DNA of 34,092 bases from JBEKTY01 sp049515555 (GTDB lineage Bacteria; Planctomycetota; Planctomycetia; Pirellulales; Thermoguttaceae), in contig JBEKTY010000099.1 of NCBI GenBank assembly GCA_049515555.1, forward strand, positions 1 through 34,092, in the 5' to 3' direction. Below the pieces are notes generated by a model. The model was not told the origin of the DNA, did no database searches, and saw nothing but the letters and a program-made list of their open reading frames with translations. Below, piece by piece: positions 7,862-15,337 of the stretch; the first letter of the stretch is position 1, and each line of letters begins with the position of its first letter. A program made the position numbers and the translations under genes.

Positions 7862-8166
7862 GGGACCTTACCTCGCTCCGGCCGAAATGGGGGGTCTCTG
7901 TCCAAATATTCGTCGGCCCTGCGGGCATCTATTGCATTATGATCTCAACCGCCGCGGCAAGCAACGCCCAGGCGGACCGAGTTGGAACGCAGGTCCCCGG
8001 GGTGGTACAAGTTCGGCGCGGGTCTCCCGACCAAGTTCGGCGCAGGTCTCCCGACCCCGCCGCGGGTGAGACCGAAGGTCTCCGGGGCTCGGGAGACCTT
8101 CAAATCGGCGGTGTGGCTCGGTCGGAGACCGGCCACAACGCGGAGGCGTGGGGCACCTTTCAATTC
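7862..8166. repeat. Intergenic gap with direct and inverted repeats
   Basis: The gap holds two adjacent copies of AGTTCGGCGC(G/A)GGTCTCCCG (about 8008-8051). They are followed by an inverted pair, GAAGGTCTCC (8072-8081) against GGGAGACCTTC (8091-8101), and then TCGGAGACCGGCC. GGTCTCC recurs in both orientations throughout. No gene is evident. The likely promoter of the J-like gene is at its left end. Confidence 0.6.
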
Positions 8167-9315
8167 TCAGTATACCACGGGCTGTTCGGCGGGCGAGGGC
8201 CACGGCCCACCCTGGCAGGCGGGGCCGACTGAGGTTCTGGCATCTGGCCCCTTGAGCAGGCGATAGCCGCCCAGCGCGAGCCGGCCCAGATAGCGGGGCG
8301 CGACCGCCAGCCGGGCCACGCCATACGACCCGGGCCGCCAGTGGGCGTGGTACTCGGTCATGGGCCCCACGTAGTCGATCGCCGAACGCTGCGGGTCGGC
8401 CTGCAAATGCCGCAACAGGTGGTACTGCAGCAGATGGCCCGGCGACTGCTCGGAGTACGCCGGATCGTAGCCGATCTTGCAGGAATGGAAAACGCCCTTG
8501 GCCGACATCCCGTAGCAGAAGGCGACGGGCTTGCCGCCGCAGTGCAGAAAGGCCAGCTCGAGCTGGCCCCAGGCGGCCAATCGCCGGGCCTGTCGCAAGA
8601 AGAAGGCGAAGAGGCCCGGCGTGCGGAGCACGGAGGTGCCGCCGGCGCCCTTCCAGCCGCGGTCCTCGATTTCAAATGCCTGCCGCAGCCCAGCCGCGAC
8701 CTCGTGCGGCGCAAATTGCGAGTGCAACCGGAACTGGACCGTTCCGCGGTCGGCCAGGCGCCGCAGATGGGCGGTCATCTTCTGGCGATGTCTCGGCGAC
8801 AGGCGGGCCCAGAAGGCCTCCCAATCGTGGTCGATCGCCATGCGCGGCACCTGCCAGCGGGCACGCAGATCGCAGGGGATGGCCGCCCGATCGAGCGCCA
8901 GCAGAAGTGATTGCCACGCCTGGCGCTCGGGCCGCGCCCCTTCCAGCATGAGCAGGTGCCAGGGCAGTCGGCGGAGGGCCTCGGCCAGCAAGGCCCCGGC
9001 GCAGGCGTCGCCCGCGGCGGCGGGGTCCCACAGCAGATCGCCGCCGCAAGGCCAGGCGTTGGCCGGCAGCGTGGCCCGCTCGACCAGTCCCGTGCGGTCC
9101 CCCGCGATCAACGGCAGGGCGGCGATCCAGCGGCCGCCGTCCTCCACGACGAGCACGCGAATCTCGGCCCGCGGCGCGAACTGCTCGATCCACAGCGCGA
9201 CGGTCTCGGCCCGCGCAGTCGGCAGCGTAACCTCGCTCCGCCGCCACAGGTCGTCCCAGGCCGAGTGCTCGAAGCGCAACTCGTCCACCGAAGTCATCTG
9301 AAGAAGGCGGAGCAT
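8167..9315 (-). CDS. CelD/BioF2-like GNAT-fold acyltransferase
   Basis: 382 residues. The C-terminal half matches the Acetyltransf_6 (CelD/BioF2-like) fold: SPRHRQKMTAHLRRLADRG, EIEDRGWKGAGGTSV, ELAFLHCGGKPVAFCYG and SEQSPGHLLQYHLLRHL. Such proteins transfer acyl groups in exopolysaccharide, sugar or peptide modification and often sit in polysaccharide loci. The start at 9315 (MLRLLQMTS) has no clear ribosome site; the ATG at 9297 is an alternative. The flippase gene lies 53 bp upstream on the same strand, so the pair probably modifies and exports an envelope polysaccharide precursor. The substrate cannot be told from sequence. Confidence 0.82.
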   Translation of the reverse strand: MLRLLQMTSVDELRFEHSAWDDLWRRSEVTLPTARAETVALWIEQFAPRAEIRVLVVEDGGRWIAALPLIAGDRTGLVERATLPANAWPCGGDLLWDPAAAGDACAGALLAEALRRLPWHLLMLEGARPERQAWQSLLLALDRAAIPCDLRARWQVPRMAIDHDWEAFWARLSPRHRQKMTAHLRRLADRGTVQFRLHSQFAPHEVAAGLRQAFEIEDRGWKGAGGTSVLRTPGLFAFFLRQARRLAAWGQLELAFLHCGGKPVAFCYGMSAKGVFHSCKIGYDPAYSEQSPGHLLQYHLLRHLQADPQRSAIDYVGPMTEYHAHWRPGSYGVARLAVAPRYLGRLALGGYRLLKGPDARTSVGPACQGGPWPSPAEQPVVY

Positions 9316-9330
9316 GGGGGAACGGAAATG

Positions 9331-9360
9331 GTGTTCAGTGTTCGGTGTTCAGTGTTCTGT
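9331..9360. repeat. Short tandem repeat of the AGTGTTC type
   Basis: Imperfect copies of GTGTTCAGTGTTC fill the gap between the flippase stop and the acyltransferase start. An inverted relative (CTGAACACTGAAAACTG) lies at about 28333-28349. Confidence 0.7.
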
Positions 9361-9368
9361 GCCAGGTG

Positions 9369-10967
9369 CTATTTCCCGGGGACTGCGGCCGGTCCGCGCA
9401 CGCCTGGCAGTGGCAGCCAGCGGCGCGGGGCGAGCTTCGCCCAGTATTGGCCCGCGCCGCTGCGAAGCTCGTGCTTCTCATCCGCTGACAAGAGGTGATC
9501 GGAGCCCACGAGTTCCAGCAGACAGGTTGCCAGGAGCAGCACGGCGATCCAGGGCGGCAGCGGAATGCAGACCGGCAGCAGCAGTGCGGTCACGGTGCCC
9601 GAATGGACGCGGAAGCCGAAGTGTCGGGCGAGGGCGACCATCAGCCCCAGCGCGGTGGCGTTGGCGGCGGTAGTGGCCAGCACGGCGCCGAGCAACCCCA
9701 GCCGGGGCAGCAGCAGGCAGTTGAGGACCACGTTGACGATCACGCCGGTGAGCACTACGAAACCCACCCGGCTGGCCTTTTCGGCGCACCACAGGTAATT
9801 CTGGGCGATCATCGTCAGGCCGAACCAAGTGCAGTAAGTGAGCGTCCAGGGCAGGACGCTCAGGCCGCCGGCGAATTTCCGCTGGAAGGCCACCTGGAAC
9901 AGCAGCGGGGCGGCCAGGCGGATGGCCACCGCCCCGGCGGTCAGGACAATGGCCCAGACTTTCAACAACAAATTGAGCCGGTCGGAGACCCGAAGCCGGT
10001 GCCCGGCTTCCCAATCGTGGCTCCAGTGGGGCAGCGCGGCGGTGGCGATCATGACCGTCACCGACGAGAGCAGCAGGGGCAGCACGCGCGAGCTGCGGTA
10101 ATTGCCCACCTCGGCCAGCACGTCGGCCGGCGAGCCGGGGGCGAAATGCACGATCATGTAGCGATCGACCACGTCGAACAGGTTCCACAGCAGGTTGATC
10201 AGCATCAGCCAGGAGGCGAAGGGCAGCAGCCGGGTCCACAGCTCGCGGTGCGGCAGCGGCGCGGCCGGCTTGGGAAAGCTGGGCCAGGCCCGGGCCAGCC
10301 AGGTCAGCCCGCCGACCACCGTCCCCAGGCAGGCCAGAGCGTAGGCCACGATCAGGCTCTCGACCGTGGGGCTGTGCAGGGCCATCAGACCCAGCCCCAG
10401 TACCGCGAACAGCAGGCTGTTGCTCAGTTCCATCGCCGAGACGAGGCGGATGTTCCGCAGGGCGGTGAGCAGGCAGATCAGGTAATTGAAGGCGATTATG
10501 ACCAGCAGGCTCGCGCCGAGCAGTACGACCAGGTCGCTCCGCTGGGGCGTGCCGAAGATCAGGTAGGCGAAGCCCCGCCGCGCCGCGACCAGCCCGGCCA
10601 CGGCCGGCACGGCCATCAGCCCGCAAAACGTCGCCGTCCGCCGCAGGAAGACCCGCAACTGGCCCTGCTGCCGGTAGCGCTCCACGTAACGGCCGAAGGA
10701 ACCCGGCAGCGAGAGCACCGCCAACGGCCCGGCCAACATCAGGAAGCCGAAAGCCATGTCCCACAGGCCCAATTGCTCGGGGCTGAGCCAGCGGCAGGAG
10801 AAGATCTCGCGGAAAAAGCCCACGCCCCGCTGCAAGACCGTCAAGGCCACCAGCAGCAGGACGCTGCCGCTCAGCGAGTCGCTGCCCAGCCGCCCGGCGG
10901 CATCCAGCGGCGTCTGGCCGTCCAAGGGCATAGGGCGACCGGTGGGCTGGGAGTCTGGTGCCTGCAT
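9369..10967 (-). CDS. Wzx/MATE-like polysaccharide flippase (MOP superfamily)
   Basis: 532 residues with about 12-14 hydrophobic helices, starting with SLSGSVLLLVALTVLQRGVG and ending with WIAVLLLATCLLELVGSD. Loops such as FREIFSCRWLSPEQLGLWDM, GNYRSSRVLPLLLSSVTVMI and QVAFQRKFAGGLSVLPW are typical of polysaccharide biosynthesis membrane proteins that flip undecaprenyl-linked oligosaccharides. The start is taken at 10967; the ATG at 10931 is possible. The acyltransferase gene follows directly. The 535-bp gap upstream carries two inverted repeats and presumably the promoter. Confidence 0.88.
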   Translation of the reverse strand: MQAPDSQPTGRPMPLDGQTPLDAAGRLGSDSLSGSVLLLVALTVLQRGVGFFREIFSCRWLSPEQLGLWDMAFGFLMLAGPLAVLSLPGSFGRYVERYRQQGQLRVFLRRTATFCGLMAVPAVAGLVAARRGFAYLIFGTPQRSDLVVLLGASLLVIIAFNYLICLLTALRNIRLVSAMELSNSLLFAVLGLGLMALHSPTVESLIVAYALACLGTVVGGLTWLARAWPSFPKPAAPLPHRELWTRLLPFASWLMLINLLWNLFDVVDRYMIVHFAPGSPADVLAEVGNYRSSRVLPLLLSSVTVMIATAALPHWSHDWEAGHRLRVSDRLNLLLKVWAIVLTAGAVAIRLAAPLLFQVAFQRKFAGGLSVLPWTLTYCTWFGLTMIAQNYLWCAEKASRVGFVVLTGVIVNVVLNCLLLPRLGLLGAVLATTAANATALGLMVALARHFGFRVHSGTVTALLLPVCIPLPPWIAVLLLATCLLELVGSDHLLSADEKHELRSGAGQYWAKLAPRRWLPLPGVRGPAAVPGK

Positions 10968-11060
10968 GGGTCCGGATTTCCAGGTAGTTTCTGCTGCGGA
11001 AGGTCGGAAACTTGTAGGGTCGAGCCCGAGCGAGCCCCACCAATAGTCTTTCGCCGGGCG

Positions 11061-11115
11061 CCACTGCCGGCTTGCCCAGCAGTGCTTCCCACACTGCCGG
11101 GCAAGCCAGCAGTGG
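11061..11115. repeat. Inverted repeat, CACTGCYGGCTTGCC family
   Basis: Left arm CCACTGCCGGCTTGCCC... (11061-11084) and right arm 11092-11115 are complementary at about 22 of 24 positions. The loop is 7 bases. A related CCGGCTTGCC string is near 320. Confidence 0.8.
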
Positions 11116-11337
11116 CACCTGGGGAACCAAGCAAAACTTGGCGGGGCTCTTTCAACTCTCCCTCAGATTTCAGGCATTGCAACCCCGCCGGGCCGACGCC
11201 GAGGCGAACAGTCGCCGCCGCCGCCCGCAACGGCGGCACGGCCGCCTGGAAGACGTTGCCGAAACGCAACAAGATGCCGCCGAGCAACACACCCCGGGGC
11301 GTTCACGGGCAGGCTGGATCGGACGAGCTTGGAAACT

Positions 11338-11453
11338 CCCCTCTCCCTTTGGGAGAGGGGCAGGGGGTGAGGGCCTTGTGAGCAGCGGCGCAAAAAAGCG
11401 GCCGCCTTTTCGCTGCCCGCCCTCACCCTAACCCTCTCCCGGAGGGAGAGGGG
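11338..11453. repeat. Inverted repeat, CCCCTCTCCC family (copy 1)
   Basis: The outer arms CCCCTCTCCCTTTGGGAGAG and CTCTCCCGGAGGGAGAGGGG are each partly palindromic and also pair with each other. The inner arms GGGTGAGGGC and GCCCTCACCC pair too. A second copy is at 22326-22435. Confidence 0.85.
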
Positions 11454-11502
11454 ATCGGGCGATCTGCTCTCTAAGGCAGTTTCTTACCTGGCCGGGCGTG
11501 CC

Positions 11503-12492
11503 TCACTGCTCCGGCGCGACGACGGCGTAGCACGAGGCCTCGACCGCGGCGTGCGCCAGGTCGGTTTCGATGTGGATCGTCTTGACCACCTTGCCCCACT
11601 CCGCGCCGGCGACGAAAGTGACCGGGACGAGGTGCAGCAGCTTGGCCGCCGTGTCCGACTGGGGAAGTGTCAGCGACGCGGTATCGCCGCGGATGGCCGT
11701 GATGCGGAAGGGCGTATTGGCCCGCACCACCAGTTGCCGCGTTACCTTGTCGCCCGGCCGCACGACGCCCAGGAACAGCGACGCCGGACTGACCACCACC
11801 TTCGACTGCACCTGGCCTTCGACCAGCACCGGGATCTGCGCCGCCGAGGGATCGCTGGTGGTCAGCACGGCGTACTCGCAGATATAGCCGGGCGGGGCCG
11901 TCTCGGCCACCCGCACCCGCAGATCGTACCACACCTCGCTGCCCCGCCGGGCCAGCTCGATCACCTGGCCGGAAAGCTGCGGATCGGCGATCTGCACGCC
12001 GAGGATCTGCCAGTTGGGAAAGTCGGCCCGGTACAGCCTGACGCGGCCCTCGGCGGCCTGACCCTGCTCGACGGCGCCCAACTCGACGCTGGACGGCTCC
12101 ATCAGCACGTTGTCGTGGACGAAGGCCCGCACCTGCAACTGCACCTCCGCATAGGCGGGCTGATCAAAGGTAACGGTGATGGTGGCCGCGCGATGGCCCA
12201 GGTAGTTGTTGCTGTTGAGGTGCGCCACGATCGCCCCCTGCTCGTAGCTCTTCAGCCACTCCTTCTCGATCCGCGGCGTCGTGCAACTGCAACTGGCACG
12301 CACCCCCGCCACGTGCACGTCGGCGGCGCGGTCGTTGGTGAGCACGAAGGAGTATTCGGCCTTGGCGCCCCGCGCCACCGAGCCGAAATCATAACTGGTG
12401 GCCTGGAACATATTGCGGGCCCACTCCTGCCCCCGCGCGTCCGCCACGACCAACACCGTCGCCAACACCGCCCAGGAGCATCGGGTCAACAT
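11503..12492 (-). CDS. Secreted DUF1573 protein
   Basis: 329 residues from the ATG at 12492, fixed by GGAGG (12501-12505) eight bases upstream. The N-terminal signal peptide is MLTRCSWAVLATVLVVADARG. The first domain (TSYDFGSVARGAKAEYSFVL, then VAGVRASCSCTTPRIEK) is the DUF1573 immunoglobulin-like fold with its conserved CSCTTP motif. Further beta-rich repeats follow (SSVELGAVEQGQAAEGRVRL; ASLFLGVVRPGDKVTRQLVV), so the protein is probably a chain of Ig-like domains in the periplasm or at the surface. Function is not established. It is the last gene of a same-strand series with the ArsG-like, ArsF-like and thioredoxin-like genes. A 260-bp gap with an inverted repeat separates it from arsG, so linkage to that cluster is uncertain. 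Confidence 0.87.
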   Translation of the reverse strand: MLTRCSWAVLATVLVVADARGQEWARNMFQATSYDFGSVARGAKAEYSFVLTNDRAADVHVAGVRASCSCTTPRIEKEWLKSYEQGAIVAHLNSNNYLGHRAATITVTFDQPAYAEVQLQVRAFVHDNVLMEPSSVELGAVEQGQAAEGRVRLYRADFPNWQILGVQIADPQLSGQVIELARRGSEVWYDLRVRVAETAPPGYICEYAVLTTSDPSAAQIPVLVEGQVQSKVVVSPASLFLGVVRPGDKVTRQLVVRANTPFRITAIRGDTASLTLPQSDTAAKLLHLVPVTFVAGAEWGKVVKTIHIETDLAHAAVEASCYAVVAPEQ

Positions 12493-12608
12493 TCGCAGTC
12501 CCTCCGGTTCCGATCCGCTTATTGACAAACTCTACCGGGATCGGCCCGCCGATTCAAGCCCCCCCGCGTGCGCGGGAGCCGATCTGTCGGCGGCTGGGTC
12601 CGGTACTC

Positions 12609-12723
12609 CTCACGCTCCGCGTGAGGCGTTTACAATTGTCCGACGGGCGGCACGTCCCTGAGCGGAGCGAAGGGCGTGGTTCGTGGGCCCTCCACGCCCT
12701 TCGCTTCTCACCCACGTGCCACC
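12609..12723. repeat. Hairpin plus inverted repeat, GGCACGTCCCTGAGCG family (copy 1)
   Basis: A small palindrome, CCTCACGCTCCGCGTGAGG, is at 12609-12627. It is followed by an imperfect inverted repeat (12645-12723) whose left arm reads GGCACGTCCCTGAGCGGAGC and whose right arm is its near complement. A perfect copy of the same family is at 32059-32140. It may end arsG transcription. Confidence 0.8.
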
Positions 12724-12752
12724 CAATTGGCAAACTTGTCTTTTCGCCGGAC

Positions 12753-13511
12753 CTAATGCCCGCCGCAGAGCCGCACGAGGGCCGTCCAGCCGGAATACAA
12801 GGACTCCAGCCAGGGGTCCCAGGGCGGCGCGACCTGGAGGTTGTACTTCAGCGACAAGTGGATTCCCACCGCCAGCAGCACCAGTGCCGCCAGGCGGCGC
12901 AGGCCGTGCTCCAGCCGGCGGAGCCGATCGAAGGTTCTCACGGCGGCCCCGGCGCCGCCGGCCAGCACCGCGGCCATGAAGATGACGGGCACCGCCGTGC
13001 CCAGACCATAGACCGCCGGCAGCACCACGCGCCCCTCGTGGGCGGCCGCCATCGTCAGCAGACTGATGAAGAAGCAAGCGGCCGACACGGGACAGAACCA
13101 CAGCGCCAGCACAATCCCCAGCGGCAGCGCGCCCCACAGCCCCCAGGCGTCGATCCGCGACTGCATCTTCGCGCCCAGCCCTGCGCCGGGCATGGTAAAC
13201 CCGACCAGGTCCAGGAAGACCATCGCCACCAGCACCAGCACCGGCCCGAGAATCACCGGCATCGACGCCTGGAGCAGGGCCGCGACGCGCCAGTTGGACA
13301 GCACGCCGCCGGTGATCAGGAGGGCCAGGGCCACGTAGGCGGCGGCGCGCCCCAGGGCGTACAGCAGCCCGGCCAGCAGCACCCGCCGCGGCCCGTCCAG
13401 TCGGCGGCCGATGTAGGAAATGGCCGCGATGTTGGCGGCCATGGGACAGGGCTGCACGGCGGTCCACATGCCCAGCCCCGCCACGGCCACCACCACCTGA
13501 AAAAACCCCAT
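12753..13511 (-). CDS. arsG: ArsG-like / CcdA-type membrane permease
   Basis: 252 residues from the ATG at 13511 (MGFFQVVVAVAGLG). About six to seven membrane helices are visible. Two conserved Cys-Pro motifs, VQPCPMAANIAAISYIG and LWFCPVSAACFFISLL, sit in helices one and four as in CcdA/DsbD-type electron carriers. The sequence resembles the ArsG family annotated as an aromatic arsenical efflux permease in arsEFG operons. The gene downstream of a thioredoxin-like and an ArsF-like gene supports this. A purely redox role (moving electrons to the periplasm) is an equally good reading of the Cys pairs. The start codon abuts a tandem repeat (13512-13677) and has no clear Shine-Dalgarno sequence. 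Confidence 0.75.
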   Translation of the reverse strand: MGFFQVVVAVAGLGMWTAVQPCPMAANIAAISYIGRRLDGPRRVLLAGLLYALGRAAAYVALALLITGGVLSNWRVAALLQASMPVILGPVLVLVAMVFLDLVGFTMPGAGLGAKMQSRIDAWGLWGALPLGIVLALWFCPVSAACFFISLLTMAAAHEGRVVLPAVYGLGTAVPVIFMAAVLAGGAGAAVRTFDRLRRLEHGLRRLAALVLLAVGIHLSLKYNLQVAPPWDPWLESLYSGWTALVRLCGGH

Positions 13512-13677
13512 GAATCTCAAATCTCAAATGCAGAGTCTCAGATCTCAAATCCCAGATATCAGATCTCAAATCCCAGATCTCAGATCTCAAATCCCAAATC
13601 CCAGATCTCAAATCCCAAATCCCAGATCTCAAATCTCAAATCCCCAAATCCCTAAATCCCTAAATCCCTAAATCCCC
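13512..13677. repeat. Tandem repeat, AAATCCC / AAATCTC type, between arsF and arsG
   Basis: About 165 bp made of AAATCTC, AAATCCCAG and AAATCCCT units, with a period of 7-8 bp. It fills the gap between the arsF and arsG genes. On the minus strand it reads GGGATTTAG near arsF and supplies that gene's last five codons and TAG stop. Confidence 0.9.
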
Positions 13678-14178
13678 CAGCCAGCGGCCGATTTCCGTTT
13701 GGACGTATCGCACCGCCGCCTCCTGATCGCCGGCGTACTGCCACACCTCCAGGAGGTTCTTCCAGCGCTGCGGCACGCCGTCGCGGAGTTGGACCAGAAC
13801 CACGGAGCTTGCGACCAACTGATACTCCTCGGCGAAATGCTCGTTTCCCGGCCGCTGATAGTCGACGACGCGCCACTGGAGCCGGCCCTGTTTCAGCGGC
13901 TCGGGGAATCCCCGCCGGACGGCCTCGCGGGCAGCGGCCTCGACCTCGTTGCACGCCTGGCACCGCACTTTGCCGCGAAAACAGTAGACGATCACGCAGT
14001 TGGGCGGGAACGTCGCGGCGGCCTCAGCCTCGCCCGGCAGCGGCGCGGCCGCGCCGGCCCGGGCGGCATCGAGCGGGCCATCGAGCGGCCCGGGGTGAAA
14101 CCGCCGAATCGCCGGCAGGGCCACGCTGGCCGCCACAAACAGCCACAACACAAGGCTCGCCGCGCGCTTGATGACCAT
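13660..14178 (-). CDS. arsF: ArsF-like protein (nitroreductase subunit ArsF family)
   Basis: 172 residues. The N-terminal hydrophobic segment (AASLVLWLFVAASVALPAI) is a signal peptide or anchor. The core (VIVYCFRGKVRCQACNEVEA) has a thioredoxin-like Cys-x-x-Cys (CQAC). It is followed by NEHFAEEYQLVASSVVLVQL and RWKNLLEVWQYAGD, which are hallmarks of the ArsF family named from arsEFG operons. The last residues (GDLGI) and the stop codon are provided by the 8-bp tandem repeat that follows, so the original end may have been altered. It lies between the thioredoxin-like and ArsG-like genes on the same strand. Function by analogy is electron supply or nitroaromatic reduction; the real substrate here is unknown. 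Confidence 0.78.
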   Translation of the reverse strand: MVIKRAASLVLWLFVAASVALPAIRRFHPGPLDGPLDAARAGAAAPLPGEAEAAATFPPNCVIVYCFRGKVRCQACNEVEAAAREAVRRGFPEPLKQGRLQWRVVDYQRPGNEHFAEEYQLVASSVVLVQLRDGVPQRWKNLLEVWQYAGDQEAAVRYVQTEIGRWLGDLGI

Positions 14179-14187
14179 CGCGATGCC

Positions 14188-14440
14188 AAGGGGTTAAGGG
14201 GCTGAGGGGTTAAGGGGTTGAGGGGTTAAGGGGTTGAGGGGATGAGGGGTTGAGGGGATGAGGGGTTGAGGGGATGAGGGGTTGAGGGGTTGAGGGGATG
14301 AGGGGTTAAGGGGATGAGGGGATGAGGGGTTAAGGGCCTTTCGGCTGACTTATCACCGAATGTTGTCAGCGCCGGGCGGCTGTTAGCCGCCGGCTGTTTT
14401 CTCATCCCCTCAACCCCTCAACCCCTCATCCCCTCAATCC
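14188..14440. repeat. Decanucleotide tandem repeats in inverted pair between trx and arsF
   Basis: 14188-14336 holds about 15 units of GGGGTTGAGG / GGGGATGAGG / GGGGTTAAGG. 14401-14440 holds the complementary CCCCTCAACC / CCCCTCATCC units, which abut the thioredoxin stop codon. Between them is the palindrome GGCGGCTGTTAGCCGCC (14375-14391). The two tracts could fold into one long stem in the transcript between the thioredoxin-like and arsF genes. Confidence 0.9.
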
Positions 14441-14686
14441 CTACGTCTCTTTTAGCAGCCTTTGAATTTCATCGGCCGAGGGCACGCGGCCCACCACCTT
14501 CACCGCGCCGTCGATCACCAGGGCCGGCGTCAGCAGTACGTCGAAGGTGAGGATCACGCTGAGGTCGCCCGTTTGCTCGACGGTGGCGTCGATGCCCAGC
14601 CGCCGCACGGCCGCCTCGGCGGTCTTCCTCAGTTTCGTGCATTGGGGGCAGCCGGCGCCCAGCACCAGGAGTCGTTTCATCTTCAT
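14441..14686 (-). CDS. Small thioredoxin-like redox protein
   Basis: 81 residues. MKRLLVLGAGCPQCTKLRKT shows the CxxC active site (CPQC). The later cis-proline motif LLTPALVIDG and the end VGRVPSADEIQRLLKE complete the small thioredoxin fold (redox-active disulfide protein 2 type). It is first in a same-strand series with the ArsF-like and ArsG-like genes, the order seen in arsEFG-type loci. It probably passes reducing equivalents to the ArsF-like or membrane protein. Confidence 0.87.
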   Translation of the reverse strand: MKMKRLLVLGAGCPQCTKLRKTAEAAVRRLGIDATVEQTGDLSVILTFDVLLTPALVIDGAVKVVGRVPSADEIQRLLKET

Positions 14687-15337
14687 GACGCCTAGTAGTC
14701 TACCGGGAAGTCTAACCGAATTCCGTCCGGTCGTCCAAGGAGGCGTGTCCGTTCATAGGGCGCGCTAAGGTAGCAGGCACACTCCGTGTGCCTGCTACCT
14801 TCCATACCGTGAAGATTTACCAAGAAACGCCCGAGCGGCCATCGACAAGTTTTCAACACGGTATCCGGCGGCGGGGTATTGGCCCGGCCGAAAATCCGGA
14901 AAATCCGACCTTTCGGACTCTGCCGGCCCGGCGTCCACCCCCTATGCAGCCCACGGGTGCCCAGCGAACCATTAACCAGTCGTACCCGGGTGGTACCGGC
15001 GCAAACGTCTGTTTCCAGCAGTGTGTGGTACAATTGCGCAAGTCGTTGGCAGGCCACCAGAAACGACCGGGCGGGAGGTGGCTCACGAGCCTGTTGCAAT
15101 TGGCTAACAGAGTAGCGCAGAGCGGGTCAGTCAAGCGCAGCCCACGAAAGACCGGCGTTCGTGCCAAACGATATCCGGGTTCGCCGAGGCAGTCTTTTCA
15201 CCGCCTCGCGGCCGTCCCTTGGATCGGCCACCTGAGAAGAATATAATGCGGCTACCGGGAATTGGCCCGATTTTCGATTCTTGCTGAGTGAAAGCGGGAG
15301 GAGCGCCTTCCACTGCGAAGGCCCGGCCATTACGATC
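14687..15337. other. 650-bp gap without a supported gene
   Basis: Frames open here (for example 14692-15099 minus) give products without family features or ribosome sites. The gap contains a perfect inverted repeat at 14767-14801. It must hold the promoters of the thioredoxin-like gene (minus) and the CHAD gene (plus), but no convincing -35/-10 pair was found by eye. Confidence 0.5.
14767..14801. repeat. Perfect inverted repeat, AAGGTAGCAGGCACAC
   Basis: Two perfect 16-base arms (14767-14782 and 14786-14801) with a three-base loop. It lies in the intergenic gap, 80 bp upstream of the thioredoxin-like gene. Confidence 0.92.

Larger units (their letters stand above)
10968..11502. other. Repeat-rich intergenic region
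   Basis: No coding sequence is supported in this 535-bp gap. It contains a half copy of the GTAGGGT...GAGCCCCACC repeat (about 11013-11040), preceded by GCGGAAGGTCGGAAACTTG, which is repeated at 16474-16490. It also contains inverted repeats at 11061-11115 and 11338-11453. The promoter for the flippase gene should lie in its left part. Confidence 0.6.

Noticed and set aside
9495..11381. Long plus-strand open frame (His/Gln/Gly-rich) over the flippase gene
   Set aside because: It is antisense to a clear membrane protein, and its composition is typical of a reversed GC-rich frame.
12753..13511. TauE/SafE sulfite exporter as identity of the permease
   Set aside because: The two Cys-Pro motifs and the ArsF-like and thioredoxin-like neighbours fit ArsG/CcdA better.
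13512..14440. CRISPR array
   Set aside because: The repeats are continuous 7-10 bp units without unique spacers of constant length, and no cas gene is in the window.
14692..15099. Minus-strand open frame of 135 codons upstream of CHAD
   Set aside because: It runs through a perfect inverted repeat, lacks a ribosome site and shows no domain.
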